From Lysinibacillus pakistanensis (GTDB lineage Bacteria > Bacillota > Bacilli > Bacillales_A > Planococcaceae), in assembly GCA_001312325.1 (NCBI GenBank), contig BBDJ01000014.1:1-64000 (forward strand): DNA of 64,000 nucleotides, in the 5' to 3' direction. Positions 20,531 to 30,723 of the stretch are shown in pieces. The translations under genes were made by a program, and so were the position numbers. The notes under the pieces are model-generated. The model saw nothing but the letters and a program-made list of their open reading frames with translations. It was not told where the DNA came from and made no database searches. Positions within the stretch are counted from its first letter, which is position 1; each line of letters starts with the position of its first letter.

Positions 20531-20559
20531 AAAAGCGGAGACTAATCATCTCCACTTTT
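20531..20559 (-). terminator. Hairpin after the solute-binding protein gene
   Basis: AAAAGTGGAGA / TCTCCGCTTTT (minus strand, one wobble) with a 7-base loop and TTTTC after it. It may partly terminate, lowering amidohydrolase expression relative to the binding protein. Confidence 0.6.
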
Positions 20560-20568
20560 CATGTTAAA

Positions 20569-22173
20569 TTATTTTGAAATTGAAACGTTCGTCCCGTTAG
20601 GGTGTACAATTTGTACGGAGTTATCTGCAGAAACCTCAAAGCCTTTTACTTTTTTTATTCACGCCAGCTACCGTTTGTGTAGCCTCTAATTCAATACGAG
20701 GAACATCAGCTAAAATTAATTTTAAAGCTTCTTGATATAATTTTGCACGTTCTTCTTGGACAACTGTTTCCGATACCGCACGTTCTAATAATTTATCCAC
20801 CTCTGGATTGCTATAGCCCTTCCCATTACCTAAAGCACCAATTTGATTTGTGTGGAATAATTGGTATAGGAAGAAGTATGGATCTGGATACCATGTCCAG
20901 CCACCAATATTCATGGATGCTTTTCCTTTAGCAACTGTATCACTGTAAGTTCCCCACTCAAGAACCTTGATATCTACATCAATGTTTAAGTTTTTCTTTA
21001 ATTGGCTTTGGAAAATAGTTGCGTAAGGAACACGTGCCTCAGATACAAAAATTTCTGTTTTAAAGCCATCTGGATATCCAGCTTCAGCTAATAACTTTTT
21101 AGCTTCCTCAGGATTATATTTTGGTACTAAGTCAATTAAAGCTTTATCATAGCCCCATGATCCTGGAGGCAGAGGTAAATAAGAAACATCGCCACCACCC
21201 CATTGGTTAACACCAGTGATAATTTCCTCTACATTTGTTGCCATATAGATAGCTTCACGTACACGCTTATCTGCCGTTGGACCTACCTTGTTATTAAGAT
21301 CAAGATAAACAATCGATAAGCCAGGATTTGTTAAAAGCTCAAAATTGCTATCTTGGTTAATAATTTCACGATTTTGGCCTTTTACATCCATTGCGATATC
21401 GATATCTCCTGAACGTAATGCATTTGTCATCATGTTTTGATCAGAAATAAATTTCATTGTTACATTATCAAGATGAGGTTTTTCACCCCAGTAACCTTCA
21501 TTGCGGACTAGCTTTACTTCTTGGTCTTTTTTTCCATTCAGTTAATTTGAATGGACCTGTTCCGATGAAATGCTCAGAGAAACTGTCTCCCCAGCCCTCA
21601 ACCTCTTCTTTTGGGATAATGATGTTACCTGCATCTGTTAACATAGCAAGTAATGCGGCATTTGGAGATGCTAAATGAATCTCAACCTCATAATCAGAAA
21701 TTACTTTTACCTCTGTTACGCCACTTAGACGATTCATTGCAGATTCTTTTGCTGAGCGCTCTAACGAATATTTTACGTCCTCCGCAGTCATATCACGACC
21801 GTCTTGATATTTCCCTTTTTGGAACTTTACTCCCTCACGTAACTTGAATGTATACACTAACATATCGTCTGATACTTTCCATTCCGTAGCTAAGGAAGGA
21901 ATGATATCTGATAAATCCTTGTTATAAACAACTAAAGTATCACCCATTTGACGCATTACCTGTGATTCGTAAACCCCAGTGTATTTAATGGGATCAAAAG
22001 TTTTTGAATTTGCTGAAAGACCGATATTTAATGTTCCACCTGATGTAGCTTCGCCTTCTTTTTCTTCTGATGTATTCTTCTTATCAGAGTTACCACCACA
22101 GGCTGCTAAAATCCCAATCATTAAAGTTAAAAACAGTAATAGTACAGATTTTTTTTACGTTTATTTTCTTCAT
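20569..22173 (-). CDS. Peptide/nickel-type ABC transporter solute-binding lipoprotein, three frameshifts
   Basis: A 533-residue extracellular receptor of SBP family 5. The lipobox is IGILAAC near residue 24. The hallmark segment YKDGRDMTAEDVKYSLER-like text (here YQDGRDMTAEDVKYSLERS) lies near residue 105, with the late SEARVPYATIFQSQL region typical of Dpp/Opp receptors. Breaks are at T8 22149-22156 (signal peptide), T7 21527-21533 (join EWKKDQEVKLVRNEGYWG) and T7 20650-20656 (C-terminus). The start at 22173 lies 9 bases after AGGAGG. It is divergent from the permease genes across a region holding two operator-like repeats. Confidence 0.88.
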
Positions 22174-22198
22174 ACATGCTAGCCTCCTTATATTTTGT

Positions 22199-22221
22199 TT
22201 CACAATATGAACCGATGATTC
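22199..22221 (-). promoter_or_regulatory. Candidate IclR operator, copy 1
   Basis: TTCACAATATGAA (TTCA-N5-TGAA) followed by CCGATGATTC lies 26 bases before the solute-binding protein start. An almost identical 23-bp copy lies before the divergent permease gene. TTC-N7-GAA symmetry is common among IclR-family sites; the match to this regulator is inferred. Confidence 0.55.
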
Positions 22222-22343
22222 AAAAATGGTAGGTTCGAAATAAAAGTAGCACATTTGTAAATAGAAAGTAAATAAAAAAATTATAAAGATTCAGAAAAAA
22301 AATATATTTACAAATAATTATCACTGGGTGTAGTATTTAGTTA

Positions 22344-22366
22344 TTCACAATATGAACCACTGATTC
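22344..22366 (+). promoter_or_regulatory. Candidate IclR operator, copy 2
   Basis: TTCACAATATGAA followed by CCACTGATTC, 21 of 23 positions identical to copy 1 and in the same orientation. It ends 26 bases before the first permease start. Confidence 0.55.
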
Positions 22367-22392
22367 TAATAATGAAAAGGAGGTCTTGGAAA

Positions 22393-23356
22393 ATGGGCTC
22401 ATTTATTTTAAAAAGGTTAATAAACCTTATCCCGACACTGCTAGTAGTTGGAATCATCGTATTTATTATTACAAGAATGATTCCAGGTGATCCGGCATCT
22501 GTTATGTTAGGTCCTCAAGCAAGTGTGGAAGATGTAGAGAATTTAAGGGAAGAGTTAGGGTTAAATAAATCGATCCCATCACAATTTATTTCCTATGTAG
22601 CGGACCTAGCGCAACTTAATCTGGGTTATTCATATTCTTATAGTGAATCTGTCATTGGGCTCATTATAGAAAGATTTCCGAATACAGTGATATTAGCTCT
22701 GGCAGCCCTTCTAATTGCAGTAGTCATTGGGATTCCCGCAGGAATATTAGCAGCAAGAAAGCAAAATACAATAATAGATTATGTAGTCATGCTTATATCC
22801 TTAGTGGGTGTCTCTATGCCAATTTTTTTGGCTAGGAATTATGCTAGTGTTATTCTTTAGCGTCAATCTGGGGTGGCTACCTGCAACGGGGATGGGAAAT
22901 TTAGATGATGGACTTTGGCCATATATCAAACATTTACTGTTACCAGCATTTGCATTAGCTACTATACCGATGGCAACATTTGCTCGTATTACACGTTCGA
23001 GTATGCTGGAAGTTATTTCACAGGATTATATTAAAACTGCACGTTCTAAAGGTATTAAGGAATATTTAGTTATCGGTAAACATGCATTTAAAAATGCATT
23101 AACGCCTATTTTAACTGTACTAGGTATGCAAATCTCAAATTTACTAGGCGGTGCTGTATTAACTGAAACGATTTTTAGTTGGCCGGGTATGGGGCGACTT
23201 ATTGTAGATGCGATAGATAAGCGTGACTTTGTCGTTGTACAGGGGACAGTTATTTTTATTGCCTTCATCTTTGTCCTTATTAACTTAATCGTGGATGTTT
23301 TATATAAAGTCGTAAATCCGAAAGTAAATCTTGAATCGGATGGAGGGAAAAAGTAA
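22393..23356 (+). CDS. Peptide-type ABC transporter permease (DppB-like), one frameshift
   Basis: A 320-residue inner-membrane permease with about six helices. Family marks are the N-terminal FILKRLINLIPTLLVVGIIVF, RMIPGDPASVMLGP, and the EAA loop DYIKTARSKGIKEYLVIGKHAFKNAL. A T7 run at 22823-22829 breaks the frame; with T6 it reads MPIFWLGIMLVLFFSV. Start 22393 is chosen because AAAGGAGG gives 9-base spacing to it. The second permease begins 2 bases after the stop. Confidence 0.9.
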
Positions 23357-23358
23357 CG

Positions 23359-24225
23359 ATGGCACAAGTAATTGTAAATGACAACAAAAAGCAAAATACA
23401 TTATTACGAAAATTGTTAAAAAATAAATTAGCAACAATTGGCTTAATTATTGTAACACTGATGACCATTGTAGCCATTTTTGCTCCGCTTATTGCGACCC
23501 ATCCACCAAATGAAATGACTGTTGGTAAATCATTTTTACCAATGAATACAGATGGACATTTACTTGGTACAGATAACTATGGTCGAGATTTGTTTAGTCG
23601 TTTAGTGTATGGTACGCGGATTTCAATGGTTGTTGGTGTTGCCGCTGTACTCTTTGGGGCAGTATTTGGGACATTACTTGGATTAGTTGCAGGCTATTTT
23701 GGTGGACGTTTAGATTCTATCATTATGCGTACAATGGATGGTCTGTTTGCTTTTCCATTTATTTTATTAGCAATTACATTAATGACAGTGCTAGGTCAAG
23801 GATTAGTAAACGTTATCGTAGCCATTGGTATTGCCAATATACCGGGGTTTGCGCGATTGGTGCGTGGACAAGTGTTAAGCGTAAAAGAGGAGGAGTTTAT
23901 TGAAGTAACTCATTCATTAGGTGCTACACATACACGTATTATTTTTAGTCATATTTTACCAAACTGTCTTGCGCCGTTAATTGTCTACGGCACAATGAGT
24001 ACGGCTGGGGCCATTATTTCTGAGGCAGCGCTTAGCTTTTTAGGATTAGGTATACAACCACCTACTGCTTCATGGGGCAGTATTCTGAAGGATGGTAAAG
24101 ATTTTCTAGTGTTGAATCCTCAAATGGCAACATTCTCTGGAATCTGTATTTTATTAACAGTGCTAGGTATTAATCTATTAGGTGATGGATTACGTGACGC
24201 ATTAGATCCAAAAATGAAAGTTTGA
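23359..24225 (+). CDS. Peptide-type ABC transporter permease (DppC-like)
   Basis: Intact 288-residue permease. It has the DppC-type start (KNKLATIGLIIVTLMTIVAIFAPLIA), HLLGTDNYGRDLFSRLVYG, and the EAA loop EFIEVTHSLGATHTRIIFSHILPN. GGAGGG lies upstream, inside the end of the previous gene. It pairs with the first permease to form the membrane channel. Confidence 0.93.
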   Translation: MAQVIVNDNKKQNTLLRKLLKNKLATIGLIIVTLMTIVAIFAPLIATHPPNEMTVGKSFLPMNTDGHLLGTDNYGRDLFSRLVYGTRISMVVGVAAVLFGAVFGTLLGLVAGYFGGRLDSIIMRTMDGLFAFPFILLAITLMTVLGQGLVNVIVAIGIANIPGFARLVRGQVLSVKEEEFIEVTHSLGATHTRIIFSHILPNCLAPLIVYGTMSTAGAIISEAALSFLGLGIQPPTASWGSILKDGKDFLVLNPQMATFSGICILLTVLGINLLGDGLRDALDPKMKV

Positions 24226-24244
24226 TAGGGAAGGGGGTGGCATC

Positions 24245-25266
24245 ATGACTGAACGTTTACTAGATGTTGAAAATTTAACGGTTGAATTTAAAAGTGGCGG
24301 CTCAACGATGAAAGCTGTAAATGGCGTAGATTTACAATTGAATAAAAAAAGAAACACTTGGAATTGTAGGGGAATCAGGGTCGGGAAAAAGTGTTACAGC
24401 TACAGCGTTAATGCGTTTAATCCCCTCTCCACCAGGAAAAATTACAAATGGAAAAATTCACTTTAATGGGCGCGAGTTACTAGGAATTTCAGAAAAGGAA
24501 ATGCGCAATGTGCGAGGCAATGAAATGTCGATGATTTTCCAGGACCCCATTACAAGCTTGAACCCAGTTCTTACAGTTGGCAATCAAATTATCGAGGTTA
24601 TTCGTGCGCATGAAAGCTTATCCAAAAAAAGAAGCCAATGAAAAAGCCGTTGATATGTTAAAAATGGTAGGGATTCCAGAGCCTGAAAAACGCCTAAAAA
24701 TGTATCCTCATGAATTTTCAGGTGGTATGAGACAACGAGTTATGATTGCCATTGCACTAGCATGCAATCCTAAGCTGCTAATTGCAGATGAACCAACAAC
24801 GGCACTAGATGTAACTGTGCAGGCACAGATTCTCGATTTAATGAAGAAGCTACAGCAGGAGCATGATACAGCTATTATTATGATTACACATGATTTAGGC
24901 GTTGTATGGGAACTTTGTGACAAGGTAAATGTGATGTATGCGGGACGTACAGTAGAATCTACTACAACTAGGCAATTATATGAGCAATCTTTGCACCCTT
25001 ATACATGGGGATTACTAGAATCACAAATTACGATGGGCACACAGGAACAAAACAGGCTACCAGCGATTCCAGGTAGTCCACCTGATTTAACGATGCCGCA
25101 CAGTGGCTGTCATTTTTCTTCTCGCTGTCCAATGGCAACAGATATGTGTCGCAGTAAAGTACCAGAATTAGTAGAGGTACGAGAAAATCATTTTGTGGCC
25201 TGCCATCTGCAATCGAAAGAGCAAATTGTAGAACGTAAGGAGGGAATTTTTAATGCAGCAGAATAG
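24245..25266 (+). CDS. Peptide-type ABC transporter ATPase (DppD-like), two frameshifts
   Basis: A 339-residue nucleotide-binding subunit. Walker A GESGSGKS, signature FSGGMRQR and Walker [13 protein letters not shown] are all present, as is the C-terminal oligopeptide-transporter extension with spaced cysteines (CHFSSRCP...CRSKVP...ACHL). Breaks are at A7 24344-24350 (join [11 protein letters not shown]) and A7 24624-24630 (join [15 protein letters not shown]). It overlaps the next ATPase gene by 14 bases. Confidence 0.9.
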
Positions 25267-26240
25267 AGAGTTGGTCCTGAAAGTAAGCAATTTGAAAAAG
25301 CATTTCCCTATTAAAAGTTCTATTCCTTTTAAAAAGACAACACAATTTGTAAAAGCAGTAGATGGTGTGAGCTTTGAATTATATAAAGGGGAAACATTAG
25401 GCATTGTTGGAGAATCTGGCTGTGGTAAATCAACGGTCGCACGTCTTATTAATCAATTAATTACCCCAACAGAAGGAATAGTTGAGTTTAATGGAACAAA
25501 TTTAGCAAATTTAAATACAAAGGATATTCGTTCGGCACGAAAATCCATACAAATGGTATTTCAGAATCCATATGCCTCATTGGATCCTAGAAAAACGATT
25601 GAATATTTAATTGCTGAGCCACTTGCCATTCACCGTATTGGAGATGATGCCTCACGCAAAAAAACGTGTCATTGAATTGCTGGAGACAGTTGGTTTAAGT
25701 GCCTATCATGCTAAGCGCTATCCACATGAATTTTCAGGTGGACAAAGGCAGCGCATTAATATTGCTCGTGCACTTGCATTAAATCCAGATATAGTTGTTT
25801 GTGATGAGCCAGTTTCAGCATTGGATGTATCTGTACAAGCACAGGTTATTAATTTATTGAAAGATTTACAGAAGGAATTTGGGCTAACCTACATTTTCAT
25901 TTCACATGATTTAAATGTTGTCAATTATATGTGTGATCGGATTGCCGTTATGTACTTAGGGAAAATAGTAGAGATTGGCACATATGAAGAGATATATGGA
26001 AATCCTCAACATCCATATACACAGGCTTTATTATCGGCTATTCCAAAGGATAATCCCTTTGATAATAAGGAGCGCATTATTTTATCAGGAGACGTTCCAA
26101 GTCCAGTCAATCCACCGAGCGGCTGTGCATTTCATAAACGTTGCCGATTCGCGACGGAAAAATGTGCACAAGTTCAGCCTACTTTAGATACAGTTACAGC
26201 AACACATCAAGTCTCTTGTCATTTATATAATGCGAATTAA
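25253..26240 (+). CDS. Peptide-type ABC transporter ATPase (DppF/OppF-like), one frameshift
   Basis: A 328-residue ATPase. Walker [10 protein letters not shown], signature FSGGQRQR, Walker [12 protein letters not shown] and an HPY-type C-terminal region ([15 protein letters not shown]). The frame breaks at A7 25658-25664; with A6 it reads [15 protein letters not shown]. It completes a five-part importer with the two permeases, the partner ATPase and the divergent binding protein. Confidence 0.9.
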
Positions 26241-26391
26241 GATAGCACTAGCTTAGGGTATGCCTAAGAAAATACAACATGAAAAAAAAGCCTCATTAGC
26301 ATTCTTTTATTAGAAGCTTAGGGAACGTCTATCTAACGATTTCACGAAGCTCTATCAAATGTTGTGAGGTAATAAAAAGGAGCGCAAGAAT

Positions 26392-27348
26392 ATGTCATTG
26401 AAACATGTTATGGAATTATACGAATTAATGGATAGTATCTATGTAAATGGGGAGGTTGTTAAAGATTACTTACACAATATTGACCCTTCTGCAGATGTTA
26501 CTGTAAAAACGATTAAGGGTGACAATGGCTCCACTGATTTTGTAAGAGTTTTGGTTAAGGGGAAAAACGGTAAATCATCAGGTGGGAACGCCCCAACATT
26601 AGGTATTATTGGACGTTTAGGTGGAATTGGAGCACGCCCAGAAATGACAGGCTTCGTTTCTGATGGTGATGGTGCATTAGCCTGTATGGCAAGTGCAGCA
26701 AAAACAATTGATATGGCTTTAAAGGGCGATCAGCTAGAGGGGGACGTTATTTTTACTACACATATTTGTCCAACAGCCCCAACTTTACCGCACGAGCCAG
26801 TACCATTTATGAATTCCCCAGTAGATATTAGTGTTATGAATGAAAATGAAGTTGATGAAATGATGGATGCTATATTATCAATTGATACAACAAAAGGTAA
26901 TCAAATATGTAACCATAAAGGGTTTGCCATCACCCCAACCGTTAAGGAAGGCTATATTTTGAAGGTTAGTGATGATTTACTACATGTGTATACTCAATCG
27001 GCAGGAATTTCTCCTGTTGTCATGCCAATTACTACGCAAGATATTACACCATATGGAAATGGTCTATTCCATGTTAATAGTATTTTACAACCAGCTGTTG
27101 CCACAACAAGCCCAGTTGTAGGCGTTGCCATTACAACAGAATCTGTGGTAGCAGGCTGTGCAACAGGTGCCACACATGTAACAGATGTAGAAAATGTTGT
27201 TCGATTTGTCTTAGAAGTAGCTAAGGTTTATGGTGCAAAAAAATGTTCATTCTATGATGAAAAGCAATTTGCTCTTATCGAAATTTTATATGGAAGCATG
27301 AATCATTTACAAACAAAAGGAAATGAGGTACCTGCTCATGAACAATGA
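26392..27348 (+). CDS. DUF1177 family protein
   Basis: Intact 318-residue protein of the DUF1177 family (MSLKHVMELYELMDS, then NAPTLGIIGRLGGIGARPE and THICPTAPTLPHEPVPFM). The function is unknown. The short Gly-rich and His-containing stretches look like an enzyme active site rather than a structural protein, but this is impression only. AAAAGGAGCG precedes the start. The stop overlaps the M20 peptidase start by 11 bases, so the two products probably act on the same substrate pathway. Confidence 0.82.
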   Translation: MSLKHVMELYELMDSIYVNGEVVKDYLHNIDPSADVTVKTIKGDNGSTDFVRVLVKGKNGKSSGGNAPTLGIIGRLGGIGARPEMTGFVSDGDGALACMASAAKTIDMALKGDQLEGDVIFTTHICPTAPTLPHEPVPFMNSPVDISVMNENEVDEMMDAILSIDTTKGNQICNHKGFAITPTVKEGYILKVSDDLLHVYTQSAGISPVVMPITTQDITPYGNGLFHVNSILQPAVATTSPVVGVAITTESVVAGCATGATHVTDVENVVRFVLEVAKVYGAKKCSFYDEKQFALIEILYGSMNHLQTKGNEVPAHEQ

Positions 27349-28609
27349 TTTACACGCGCTCAAGTTACAACTAATTGAAGAAGTTGAACATAATAAAGAT
27401 GAGTTGATTGAATTATGTTCAAAATTAATTCAAATTCCGAGCGTCAATCCACCAGGTGATACGACGGTAATAACAACTTTTATCGAAGATTATTTAAATG
27501 AGGTAAATATTCCCTATGAAAAATATGAATCTGCGGATAAAATGTTTAATTTAGTAGCCTCTATTGGAAATACAGAGGGAAAAGAGCTAGTTTATTGTGG
27601 CCATACAGACGTGGTTCCAGTTGGCGATTTGGCTAAGTGGGATTTCGATCCATTTTCAGGGGAAGTAAAGGATGGATGGATGCTTGGTCGTGGCGCCAGT
27701 GATATGAAAGCAGGATTAGCAGGAATTATTTTTGCAACTAAGATGCTGAAGAAATTGAATATTGAGCTACCAGGAAAACTGACTTTAGCGATCGTTCCTG
27801 ATGAGGAGACAGGTGGAGAGTATGGAGTCCCATGGCTATTAGAACGAAATCTAGTAAAGGGCGATGGCTGTTTAATTGCGGAGCTTCATCACCATTAAAT
27901 CCTACGATTGGTCAAAAAGGTTCGTACTGGTTTGAATTAGAGGTACGTGGGGAACCTGGTCATGGAAGCCTATCGCCATTAGCAGGAAGAAATGCTATTG
28001 TAGATGCGATTTCTGCCATAAATGAAATACGTACTTTATGGGATTTAGAGATTACTATTCCAGAGGAAGTCCAGCCCCTAATTGAAGTATCTAAAAAATA
28101 CATGCGAGAAGTGGAAAAAGACCGTTTGAAATATCAAGAAGTGTTAGAGAAAATTACTGTAAATATTGGTACAATTGAGGGAGGTACGAAGTCCAACGTT
28201 ATTCCTGATTATTGTAAGGTACAAATAGATTGCCGCTTACCTTTTGGCATTACACAAGAACAAGTTACTGAAATATTGGCAAGTAAATTAGATGCATTAA
28301 ATATTGACTATTCGATAAAACGTTTTGGATTTAAAAGTGTGGCCAACTATACACCAGCTGAAAACCCTGTATGCCAAGCAATCGTAGATAATATCTCATT
28401 TGTTACTGGTAAAGAGGCATATGGTGTGATGCAATGGGCAAGTAGTGATGCTCGTCATTTCAGACAATATAATATTCCAGTATTACAATATGGTCCAGCC
28501 TATTTGCCAAGTATCCATGGCTATAATGAAAAAGTGCGTGTAGAGGATATCGTACGTTGTGCAAAGGTTTATATTACGGCTGTCATAGATTTTTTTACAT
28601 CAAAAGTAA
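27338..28609 (+). CDS. M20-family metallopeptidase/deacylase (ArgE/DapE-like), two frame breaks
   Basis: A 423-residue zinc hydrolase. Ligands are visible: H in YCGHTDVVPVGD, D in GRGASDMKAGLAG, the general base EE in PDEETGG, and a late H in SIHGYNE. The lid domain GEPGHGSLSPLAGRNAI follows. One base is missing near 27884 (GAG-CTT should read E-P-S-S-P), and a T7 run at 28590-28596 shifts the end; corrected, the stop is 28607-28609, inside the terminator stem. Such enzymes remove N-acyl or N-carbamoyl groups or split dipeptides. Start 27338 follows GAGG. Confidence 0.87.
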
Positions 28610-28637
28610 GGGGGAGCTACCTCCTCTCTTACTTTTG
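28601..28637 (+). terminator. Terminator overlapping the M20 peptidase stop
   Basis: CAAAAGTAAG / CTTACTTTTG flanks GGGGGAGCTACCTCCTCT, itself partly self-complementary. The T tract is weak. It ends the transporter/DUF1177/M20 transcript. Confidence 0.6.
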
Positions 28638-28643
28638 ATAATG

Positions 28644-28917
28644 AATTTTAATCGGTGGGGGATGACGTATAGGACGGGTCACTAGCCCAAACTTCATCCT
28701 CCACTGATTAAAGTTAAATGATCTTGTACAAACGGTTGCCATACATGATACTATCTCGATAATTCCCCCTTATTGAAGTAACCGTAAAGGTAATCTTTTG
28801 TACAAGATAAAGTAAAGTTCTAATCAGAAGGGTTTTCCTCATCCCTACATATTAGAACTTTACGAATCGGACATGTGCGGGCAGTTAATTCCTCACCAAA
28901 ATTGATAGGACTGCCCG
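28644..28917 (+). other. Four consecutive inverted repeats upstream of the IclR gene
   Basis: Four stems in a row: 28644-28665 with 28694-28715 (22 nt, three wobble or mismatch positions), 28721-28731 with 28798-28808 (ATCTTGTACAA, perfect), 28812-28824 with 28851-28863 (GTAAAGTTCTAAT, perfect 13 bp) and 28878-28885 with 28910-28917 (CGGGCAGT, perfect). No open frame is supported. It could be a structured leader, a small RNA or a cluster of protein-binding sites. I do not recognise it as a known riboswitch. Confidence 0.6.
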
Positions 28918-28953
28918 TTACTGTCAGATAAATAGATCAAAAGGATGAGAGAG

Positions 28954-29715
28954 ATGCTAAAAACCTTAAATTTATCTATTGCCGTTTTAAAGATGTTTAC
29001 AAAGGAAAAGCCCACATGGGGTGGGCGTGAGCTAGCAATGGCAATGAATATGAATCATACAAATTTATATCGTATTCTTGAAACATTTGAGAATAATGGA
29101 TTTATTACGAAAGATCCTATTACTAAAAAGTATTCATTAGGCATTGCCTTATGGGAAATTGGGATGAATATGTATGATTCTTTAAACATTGATCAACTTT
29201 GCATGCCAATTCTCGAAAAATTAAAGGATACAACAGGTGAAACTGCTATTTTTACGGTATTAAATGGCTTAGAGGCGTTAACTTTGCTCAAGGCAGAGCC
29301 AGTCAATAAGGTGAAATTCACAGTATCTAGAGGAAGTAGAACACCACTTTATGTAGGAGCCTCCTACCGTTCAATGCTTGCTTACCTCAATGAAGAGCAA
29401 ATTTCAAAAGTGATTGATGAGCCATTAATCGCCTACACAAACAATACTATGACAGATGCAGTTGAAATTCGAGATGAACTCGTAAAGATACGAGAATGTG
29501 GCTACGCTGTTAGTAAAAGTGAATATACTGCGGATGTATTAGCACTTGCAATGCCTGTATTTAATAGTGAAGAAGAAGTGGTGGGTTCAGTTACTGTATC
29601 AGGCCCTACTTACCGTTTTACAGAGCAACGTATTCCAGAAGTTTTGGAACCGCTAACACAGGCGAGACAAGAGGTTGAAAATATCATACGTAGGTATCAT
29701 TTGAATTTTAATTAA
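28954..29715 (+). CDS. IclR-family transcriptional regulator
   Basis: Intact 253-residue regulator. The N-terminal winged HTH includes WGGRELAMAMNMNHTNLYRILETFENNGFI (split here by position, residues 18-46), with KKYSLGIALWEIG following. Residues 75-253 are the GAF-like effector domain (GETAIFTVLNG, RSMLAYLNEEQ, ALAMPVFNSEEEVVGSV). Start 28954 is preferred over the in-frame ATG at 28945 because AAAGGA is 8 bases upstream. It lies inside the catabolic cluster and is the likely regulator of the divergent promoters at 22.2-22.4 kb. The ligand is unknown. Confidence 0.9.
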   Translation: MLKTLNLSIAVLKMFTKEKPTWGGRELAMAMNMNHTNLYRILETFENNGFITKDPITKKYSLGIALWEIGMNMYDSLNIDQLCMPILEKLKDTTGETAIFTVLNGLEALTLLKAEPVNKVKFTVSRGSRTPLYVGASYRSMLAYLNEEQISKVIDEPLIAYTNNTMTDAVEIRDELVKIRECGYAVSKSEYTADVLALAMPVFNSEEEVVGSVTVSGPTYRFTEQRIPEVLEPLTQARQEVENIIRRYHLNFN

Positions 29716-29729
29716 GGAGAAAAAAATAC

Positions 29730-30655
29730 ATGCAGCATTTACAGGAGATTGCACTGAATATCTTAAAAAAATAATTTAAATGTTCAATCCTCAGAAACAC
29801 TGATGATTCTAACAGATGTTCACAAACAAGAGATTGCTGAAATTTTCCATCAGGCAGGTTTAAGCATAACGGAAACCACAATGCTAGTTGTGATGCCACT
29901 ATTGAAGAAATCTGGACATGAACCAGTGAACGCTATATCGTCACTGATGTCTCAAGTAGATGTTACCTTATGCATTACCTCCCATTCTTTAACACATACA
30001 ATGGCTCGAAAAAAAGGCATGTGAAAATGGCGGGCGAGTTGCCACAATGCCAGGCATTACATTCGCAATGCTGGAGCAAGGGGCACTTCATGCTGATGCA
30101 AATGAAATAGAAGTACTTGTAGAAAGCTATGTCAATCTACTTAATACTGCAAAGGATGTTCACATTGTAAAAGATGGATATGAGTTGACGTTTAGCGTAG
30201 AAAATCGTTCCGGTATTCGTTCAACAGGTATTGTACGCAATTCCGGAGAATATGGTAATATTCCATCAGGTGAATCCTACATTGCTCCAATTGAAACATC
30301 TGCAAATGGTGAGATTTTAGTTGATGGCTCTATTGCCAATATTGGTGTGTTGAAAGAACCATTATTACTAAAGCTTCACAATGGTCGACTAGAGGATGCA
30401 ATCGGTTCAGATGGCCCGAAATTACTTGAATTACTAGGGGAGGGCAATGGTCGTATCATTGCAGAGTTTGGGATTGGTGCAAACAAAAGTGCTATATTAT
30501 GTGGGAATGTCCTTGAGGATGAAAAGGTATTTGGCACCATTCATATTGCATTTGGCAGTAATGTACCATTTGGTGGCGCAAATGCAGCAGATGTTCATAT
30601 AGATTGTGTCGTCAAAAATCCAACTGTCTATTTCGATGGCAAACAAGTTATTTAG
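29730..30655 (+). CDS. M29-like aminopeptidase (leucyl aminopeptidase T group), two frameshifts
   Basis: A 307-residue protein of the COG2309 group. Its C-terminal metal-binding pattern is clear: GNIPSGESYIAPIE, then EFGIGAN, GTIHIAFGSN and ADVHIDCVVKNPTVYFDG. It resembles cobalt/zinc-dependent M29 aminopeptidases but is about 100 residues shorter than classical ones. Breaks are at A7 29765-29771 (join LKNNLNVQSSETL) and A7 30009-30015 (join ARKKACENGGRVATMPG). Start 29730 follows AAGGAG, 14 bases after the IclR stop, so it is co-transcribed with the regulator. It is the last gene of the cluster. Confidence 0.83.
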
Positions 30656-30661
30656 GAATGC

Positions 30662-30696
30662 AAAAAGCGTATTCAAATTAAATCGAATACGCTTTT
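30662..30696 (+). terminator. Terminator after the aminopeptidase
   Basis: A 12-bp perfect stem AAAAGCGTATTC / GAATACGCTTTT with a 10-base loop and T6. It closes the catabolic cluster. Confidence 0.88.
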
Positions 30697-30723
30697 TTGT
30701 GTGAAATATTGCAAAGATTTCTT

